NCBI GenBank assembly: GCA_002353225.1
Contig: DEJF01000036.1
Location: forward strand, 15,093-32,808
Direction: 5' to 3'
Length of the DNA stretch: 17,716 nucleotides
Origin: Prevotella sp. UBA2755
GTDB lineage: Bacteria > Bacteroidota > Bacteroidia > Bacteroidales > Bacteroidaceae
Shown here one piece after another: positions 13,656-17,716 of the stretch. The position numbers and the translations under genes were made by a program. Below the pieces are notes generated by a model. It was not told the DNA's origin, did no database searches, and saw nothing but the letters and a program-made list of their open reading frames with translations. The stretch's first letter is position 1. Each line of letters opens with the position of its first letter.

Positions 13656-13761
13656 ACTTTACACCGTTTCCAATAAGGATTTACACTTTAAAAGATAATG
13701 CTTTATAGGGTGAAAAGGTTATCGGAAACGACGTAAAGTATTATCGGAAGTTGTGTAAAGT
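13656..13761. repeat. Four copies of a 19-21-bp motif in two inverted pairs
   Basis: Consensus TTATCGGAAacgnnGTAAAGT. Plus-strand copies are at 13719-13739 and 13741-13761 (22-bp period). Inverted copies are at 13656-13676 and, more degenerate (TTATC, 7 bases, GTGTAAA), at 13680-13698. The two 43-bp halves are separated by 20 bp, so the whole is a symmetric array. It resembles an operator or iteron cluster, or the ends of a small mobile element. It lies about 130 bp upstream of ruvC. Confidence 0.7.
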
Positions 13762-13788
13762 TGTATCGTAACAAGGAAAGGATTTGGG

Positions 13789-13857
13789 TGCAAAATAAAT
13801 CATCGTAAAAACTCTGTTTTTATCAAATAAGGAAATTTTACTCTGATTTATTTTGCA
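13789..13857. repeat. 14-bp perfect inverted repeat overlapping the ruvC promoter
   Basis: TGCAAAATAAATCA (13789-13802) and TGATTTATTTTGCA (13844-13857) are exact inverted repeats, 41 bp apart. The right arm contains the -33 TTTG of the ruvC promoter. A smaller pair (GTAAAA and TTTTAC) lies inside. It could be an operator or a stem in a longer transcript. Confidence 0.75.
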
Positions 13858-13882
13858 TTTCATTAATTTTGCACTATCTTTG
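13852..13882 (+). promoter_or_regulatory. Promoter of ruvC
   Basis: TTTG (13852-13855), 19 bp, TATCTTTG (13875-13882), a full match to the Bacteroidetes form. The ruvC ATG is at 13891, only 8 nt past the -7 box, so the transcript would be leaderless or nearly so unless a further promoter exists. Confidence 0.75.
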
Positions 13883-13890
13883 TAGACGAT

Positions 13891-14445
13891 ATGGAAAAGG
13901 TGATACTGGGCATCGACCCTGGAACGAACATCATGGGTTATGGTGTCCTGAGAGTGAAGGACGGAAAGGCAACGATGGTGACCATGGGCGTGATAGACCT
14001 GCGGAAGTTCGGGGATGCCTATTTGAAACTTGGACATATCTTCGAAAGGGTGACGGGCATCATCGACGCTTACCTGCCCGACGAGATGGCAATCGAGGCA
14101 CCTTTCTTCGGAAAGAACGTGCAGTCGATGCTGAAACTCGGACGTGCGCAGGGTACGGCTATCGCTGCCGCCATCCACCACGGAGTGCCCATCCATGAGT
14201 ATGCGCCGCTGAAGATCAAGATGGCGATAACGGGTAACGGTGCCGCCTCGAAGGAACAGGTAGCAGGTATGCTGCAACGCCTGTTGAAATTCGACAAGGA
14301 CGCCATGGTGAAGTTTATGGATGCCACCGACGCATTAGGTGCCGCCTACTGTCACTATATGCAGATGAACCGTCCGGAGTCGCAGGCACACTACCGGGGA
14401 TGGAAGGACTTCGTGAACAAGAACCAGACACGAGTGAAGAAGTAA
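13891..14445 (+). CDS. ruvC: Holliday junction endonuclease RuvC
   Basis: 184 aa, normal length. The four catalytic acids are in place: D9 in LGIDPGT, E69 in AIEAPFFGKN, and D144 and D147 in FMDATDALGAA. RuvC is a dimer that resolves Holliday junctions by paired nicks, working with RuvAB in recombinational repair. The start at 13891 is fixed by the short stretch before the first catalytic Asp. The next gene begins 5 nt after its stop, so the two are co-transcribed. The array of inverted repeats upstream is unusual for this housekeeping gene. Confidence 0.96.
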   Translation: MEKVILGIDPGTNIMGYGVLRVKDGKATMVTMGVIDLRKFGDAYLKLGHIFERVTGIIDAYLPDEMAIEAPFFGKNVQSMLKLGRAQGTAIAAAIHHGVPIHEYAPLKIKMAITGNGAASKEQVAGMLQRLLKFDKDAMVKFMDATDALGAAYCHYMQMNRPESQAHYRGWKDFVNKNQTRVKK

Positions 14446-14450
14446 CGATT

Positions 14451-15797
14451 ATGAGCAAAATAACTGCTATTGTAGGAAGAAACGGAAGCGGGAAGACACT
14501 ATATATCGAGAAACTGCGCAGGGACATGGCAAGTGACCGTCTGCGCTACATCGCCTTCAGCGACTCATACGGACCTGCTGTCGACAAGGCATACTACCTG
14601 CAACTGAGGTGGAACCAGCACGACATCGACCCGGAGACACCTAACGTTGGGGAACTGTTGGAGAAGGCTTACAGACTTGCCGGGGAGGACACCCCTGAGC
14701 GCAGGGCATTGCAACGCCATCTGTATGACCTCTTCCACATGGAGCCGCTACTCGACAAGTATGTCATCACCCTGTCGAGCGGCGAACTGCGGAAGTTCCA
14801 ACTGACCAAGACCCTCTTCGCCAACCCAAGACTGCTCATCATGGAGAACCCTTTTATCGGACTCGACGCGGAGACACGCGACCAACTGAAGGAGTTGTTG
14901 AAGATGCTGGTGGAGAGACAAGAGATAGACATCATGCTGGTGCTCTCGAAGACCGACGACATCCCCGACTCGGTGTCGGAGGTCATAGAGATCAGGGACA
15001 CCCACATCATGGCACCCTGTACCAAGGAGCAATACGAGTTCCGACAGGTGAACATCCCTGAGCATGTACTGACGAAGCATGAGACAGACGCCATTCTCAA
15101 CCTACCATACAAGGACAACGACTACCATACCGATGAGGTCATCAACATGCGTAATGTGAGTATCCGCTATGGCGACCGCACCATCCTTCGTGACCTCAAC
15201 TGGACAGTGCATAACGGTGAGCGATGGGCACTGTCAGGACAGAATGGAAGCGGTAAGTCTACCCTACTCTCGCTGGTCTGTGCGGACAACCCCCAGAGTT
15301 ACGCCTGTGACATCACGCTCTTCGACCATCAGCGTGGCACGGGTGAGAGTATCTGGGACATCAAGAAGCACATCGGCTACGTGTCACCCGAGATGCACCG
15401 TTCCTACCAGCGTGACCTCCCTGCCATACGTATCGTGGCAAGCGGACTGAAAGACTCCGTGGGACTCTACGTGAAACCCAATCAGGAGGAATACGCCATC
15501 TGTAAGTGGTGGCTTGACATGTTCGGACTGGAAGACAAGTACGACCGTCCGTTCCTGAAACTCTCCAGTGGAGAGCAACGACTGGTGTTGCTGGCTCGTG
15601 CTTTCGTGAAGGATCCCCAGTTGCTGATTCTCGACGAGCCCCTGCACGGACTCGACCTTTGGAACCGCCGACGTGTGAAGGATATCATAGAGACCTTCTG
15701 TCAGCGTAAGAACAAGACGATGGTGATGGTGACTCACTACGAGGAGGAACTGCCCAGCGTCATCACTCATAGGAAATATTTAACAAGACAAAAATAA
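14451..15797 (+). CDS. ModF/PhrA-like protein with two ABC ATPase domains
   Basis: 448 aa from the ATG at 14451, 5 nt after ruvC; the upstream part of the frame lies inside ruvC and is not used. First domain: Walker A GRNGSGKT (9-16), signature LSSGE, Walker B LLIMENPFIGLD. Second domain: Walker A GQNGSGKST, signature LSSGEQRLVLLARAF, Walker B LLILDEPLHGLD, switch His in VTHYEEE. In the first domain the Asp-Glu of Walker B is Glu-Asn and the switch His is absent (LVLSKTDD), so it probably binds but hardly hydrolyses ATP. No membrane segments. The layout matches E. coli ModF and PhrA, soluble double ABC proteins of uncertain role; the coupling to ruvC makes a DNA-related or regulatory role as likely as transport. 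Confidence 0.85.
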   Translation: MSKITAIVGRNGSGKTLYIEKLRRDMASDRLRYIAFSDSYGPAVDKAYYLQLRWNQHDIDPETPNVGELLEKAYRLAGEDTPERRALQRHLYDLFHMEPLLDKYVITLSSGELRKFQLTKTLFANPRLLIMENPFIGLDAETRDQLKELLKMLVERQEIDIMLVLSKTDDIPDSVSEVIEIRDTHIMAPCTKEQYEFRQVNIPEHVLTKHETDAILNLPYKDNDYHTDEVINMRNVSIRYGDRTILRDLNWTVHNGERWALSGQNGSGKSTLLSLVCADNPQSYACDITLFDHQRGTGESIWDIKKHIGYVSPEMHRSYQRDLPAIRIVASGLKDSVGLYVKPNQEEYAICKWWLDMFGLEDKYDRPFLKLSSGEQRLVLLARAFVKDPQLLILDEPLHGLDLWNRRRVKDIIETFCQRKNKTMVMVTHYEEELPSVITHRKYLTRQK

Positions 15798-15805
15798 TAA
15801 CGACA

Positions 15806-16288
15806 ATGAAAAAGATTTTAATAGCCCTCATGCTCATGATCGGCATGAATGCTCAAGCACAGGATGTGTTCCAGGAACTGCGCCAGAAGAACAAGGCGAT
15901 TGCTGAGGACACAAATGCCAATGGACTGGTACGCGCTATCAGTATGTTTAAGTTGGATGCTCTCAACTACCTTGCCATCAAGATGCAGGAGGAGATGCCC
16001 GACTCATCAGTCTATTACCTCGACAGCCAGGCTTTCGCCATGAACAACTACGTGACTTTCTACATCCAGAAACTCGTGCAGTACAACGAGATGCCGAAGG
16101 CACTGCAAGAGGAGATGACGAAGATGTTCATGGACACCAGCAAGAACCATCCGCTCTTCAAGGACAAGGACAAGGAGATGGTGCTCAGTTACTACAACAA
16201 CGGTGAGAGTCTGGTCCGTTTCTCGCTGGATACCGACTGGGAGAAGGCATTGGAGGACATCAAGAAGAAGATGGCTAAGAACGAGTAA
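15806..16288 (+). CDS. Small exported protein of unknown function
   Basis: 160 aa. MKKILIALMLMIGMNAQAQ is a Sec signal peptide with a standard A-Q-A cleavage site. The mature part of about 140 aa is helical and highly charged (FQELRQKNKAIAEDTNANG, KMQEEMPDSSVYYLDSQAFA, WEKALEDIKKKMAKNE). It starts 8 nt after the ABC gene and is probably in the same transcript. No family assigned with confidence; the helical build with no cysteines suggests a soluble periplasmic or secreted protein. Confidence 0.8.
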   Translation: MKKILIALMLMIGMNAQAQDVFQELRQKNKAIAEDTNANGLVRAISMFKLDALNYLAIKMQEEMPDSSVYYLDSQAFAMNNYVTFYIQKLVQYNEMPKALQEEMTKMFMDTSKNHPLFKDKDKEMVLSYYNNGESLVRFSLDTDWEKALEDIKKKMAKNE

Positions 16289-16321
16289 ATTAATCATATA
16301 TTTATTTTATTATCCGCTATT

Positions 16322-17575
16322 ATGGAAAGAACATGGAGATGGTTTGGCAAGAAGGACAAGATCACTCTTGCACAACTGAGACAAATCGGCGTAGAGGGTA
16401 TCGTCACCGCACTGCATGACGTGCCCCTCGGACAGGTTTGGAAAAGAGAGAAGATTCGCGACCTGCGTGAGTACATCGAGAGTTACGGTATGCGCTGGAG
16501 CGTGGTGGAGAGTCTGCCCGTCGTGGAGACAATCAAGTATGCCGGTCCTGACAGGGACGAGCAGATCGAGGTCTACAAGCAGTCGCTGCGTAACCTCGCC
16601 GCAGAGGGCATCCACTGCATCTGCTACAATTTCATGCCGGTACTTGACTGGGCTCGCACCGACCTGTTGCACGACAACCCCAACGGGTCTACTAACCTGT
16701 ATTTCAACTATGCTGAGTTCGCTTACTTCGACATCTATATCCTGAAGCGTGAAGGTGCCCGGGAGGAATGGGCTAAGTTCAAGTTCCCTGAGGGTGTCGG
16801 AGAAGGTCGTAACGTGCTTGCAGAGGCTGATGAACTCGCCAAGACGATGACCCCGGAGAAAGACCACCAGTTGGTGGAGACCATCATCATCAAGACACAG
16901 GGTTTCGTGAGTGGTAATTTCTCTGAAAACGACGAGGCTCCCGTGCAGAAGTTCCGTGAGTTCCTGGAACTCTACAAGGGTATCGACAAGGCACAACTCC
17001 GTGCCAACATGAAATACTTCTTAGAGGCTATCATGCCCGTCTGCGATGAGTGTAATATGAACATGTGCGTACACCCCGACGATCCCCCCATCGAGATTCT
17101 CGGACTGCCGCGTATCGTCCGTACGGAAGAGGATATCCAGTGGTTCCTCGACGCTGTCCCCAACAAGCATAACGGTCTGACTTTCTGCGCTGGCAGTCTT
17201 TCGGCTGGAGCATATAATAATGTGGTGGACATGGCGAGGAAATTTGCGTCACGGACCCATTTCGTACACCTCCGCTCCTGTCATATCTTCCCCAATGGCG
17301 ACTTCACGGAAGCCAGTCACCTAGGTGGACGTGCCGACCTCATCGAGTTGTGCCGTATCTTCGAGAAGGAGAACCCACAGTTGCCGATGCGTGTCGACCA
17401 TGGCATGACGTTCACCGACGAGAAAGGTGGCATCATGGACGAGTCGAGCCATGGGCATAACTCGGGCTACACCCTCCTGGGTCGTATGTTTGCCCTCGGA
17501 CAGGTGCAGGGTATCCTTGCCACTGTCGACCGTGAGTTAGGAATAGAATACAAACAACCGGGATTCTTTGATTAA
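16322..17575 (+). CDS. uxuA: Mannonate dehydratase
   Basis: 417 aa. Recognised from the start MERTWRWFGKKDKITLAQLR and from conserved blocks GVEGIVTALHDVPLGQVW, MNMCVHPDDPP, LTFCAGSLSAGAYNN, HFVHLRSCHIFPNGDFTEAS and MRVDHGMTFTDE, which supply the His, Cys and Asp ligands of the catalytic metal in this TIM-barrel family. UxuA (EC 4.2.1.8) dehydrates D-mannonate to 2-keto-3-deoxy-D-gluconate in glucuronate breakdown. The usual partner, fructuronate reductase, appears to start 53 nt downstream. No clear promoter is seen in the 33-bp A+T-rich gap before it; it may depend on transcription from upstream or on a promoter inside the previous gene. Confidence 0.95.
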   Translation: MERTWRWFGKKDKITLAQLRQIGVEGIVTALHDVPLGQVWKREKIRDLREYIESYGMRWSVVESLPVVETIKYAGPDRDEQIEVYKQSLRNLAAEGIHCICYNFMPVLDWARTDLLHDNPNGSTNLYFNYAEFAYFDIYILKREGAREEWAKFKFPEGVGEGRNVLAEADELAKTMTPEKDHQLVETIIIKTQGFVSGNFSENDEAPVQKFREFLELYKGIDKAQLRANMKYFLEAIMPVCDECNMNMCVHPDDPPIEILGLPRIVRTEEDIQWFLDAVPNKHNGLTFCAGSLSAGAYNNVVDMARKFASRTHFVHLRSCHIFPNGDFTEASHLGGRADLIELCRIFEKENPQLPMRVDHGMTFTDEKGGIMDESSHGHNSGYTLLGRMFALGQVQGILATVDRELGIEYKQPGFFD

Positions 17576-17624
17576 GTTCATAGTTCATAATTCATAGTTC
17601 ATAATTCATAGTTCATAGTTAATA
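17576..17624 (+). repeat. Seven tandem 7-bp repeats between uxuA and the next gene
   Basis: Starting on the base after the uxuA stop: GTTCATA, GTTCATA, ATTCATA, GTTCATA, ATTCATA, GTTCATA and GTTAATA, filling all but 3 bp of the intergenic space. Copy number could vary by slippage. The period equals that of the TCTCAAA repeats at 13430-13606. Confidence 0.95.
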
Positions 17625-17627
17625 GCA

Positions 17628-17716
17628 ATGAAGTTAACAGATATATTTAGCGGAGATTTCAATGCCGCGGAATGGGAGGCAAAAGGGTATCAACTCCCTA
17701 AGTTCGATATTGAGGC
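17628..17716 (+). CDS. uxuB: Start of a mannitol dehydrogenase-family protein, probably fructuronate reductase (partial)
   Basis: The frame opens with MKLTDIFSGDFNAAEWEAKG and runs off the window after 29 codons (YQLPKFDIE). Position directly after uxuA and the beginning 'GYQLPKFDIE', which fits the stretch just before the NAD-binding domain of this family, point to UxuB, which reduces D-fructuronate to D-mannonate, the substrate of UxuA. With only 29 residues the assignment leans on context; another mannitol/altronate dehydrogenase-family enzyme is possible. Confidence 0.6.
   Translation, partial: MKLTDIFSGDFNAAEWEAKGYQLPKFDIE

Larger units (their letters stand above)
13301..13890. other. 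590-bp intergenic region without a convincing gene
   Basis: It holds, left to right, the promoter of the minus-strand secreted protein, the 26-bp-arm inverted repeat with the 38-bp palindrome, the four-copy 21-bp array, the 14-bp inverted repeat and the ruvC promoter. A 19-codon plus-strand frame starting at 13639 (MQKSMGLYTVSNKDLHFKR) overlaps the array and is probably not a gene. Confidence 0.7.

Noticed and set aside
13741..14277. 178-codon minus-strand frame opposite ruvC
   Set aside because: It is antisense to a secure ruvC, with a His-, Arg- and Leu-rich composition typical of shadows, and its 5' part has no promoter or domain.
16310..16996. 228-codon minus-strand frame opposite uxuA
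   Set aside because: Shadow of a well-recognised gene; no motif.

Overview
The window looks like a chromosomal segment of a Bacteroidetes bacterium, most likely Prevotella or a close relative. Several genes are preceded by the phylum's promoter form (a TTTG-type -33 box, about 19 bp, then TAnnTTTG). Secreted proteins start with MKK/MKR signal peptides, and gene content (MntA-HepT, RuvC beside a double-ABC ATPase, UxuA followed by a UxuB-like start) fits. This is inferred from sequence reading only.

Left part (1-4350): the start of an exported protein, a large ATP-grasp ligase, a broken gene read in three consecutive frame segments (2027-2548), a secreted protein of unknown function, and, divergently, an MntA-HepT toxin-antitoxin pair with a small third ORF. 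The intergenic DNA holds two exact copies of a 31-bp imperfect palindrome, a 19-bp direct repeat on either side of the ATP-grasp gene, hairpins and good promoters.

Central island (4342-12160, minus strand, clearly A+T-richer than the right flank): one compact six-gene operon. In transcription order it encodes a radical SAM protein, a ParB/Srx-fold protein, a small PD-(D/E)XK nuclease, a SNF2-type helicase, a second ParB/Srx-fold protein and a 779-residue RpoD-like sigma factor with extra N- and C-terminal domains. Junctions are 4-8 bp overlaps or 4-5 nt gaps. A single recognisable promoter lies about 270 nt upstream behind an unexplained leader. I do not recognise this gene combination as a described system; it is the main candidate for something new. 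A defence or DNA-modification role, or a phage-derived module, are the main readings.

Right part (12290-17716): a small Trp/Tyr-rich protein, a remnant of an AAA-type ATPase gene with its tandem upstream motif, a secreted hypothetical protein, and a 590-bp intergenic region rich in palindromes. Then follows a plus-strand cluster: ruvC, a ModF/PhrA-like double ABC ATPase, a small exported protein, uxuA and the start of a uxuB-like gene. The last two belong to hexuronate catabolism (fructuronate-mannonate-KDG). No tRNA, rRNA, CRISPR array or intact transposase was seen.
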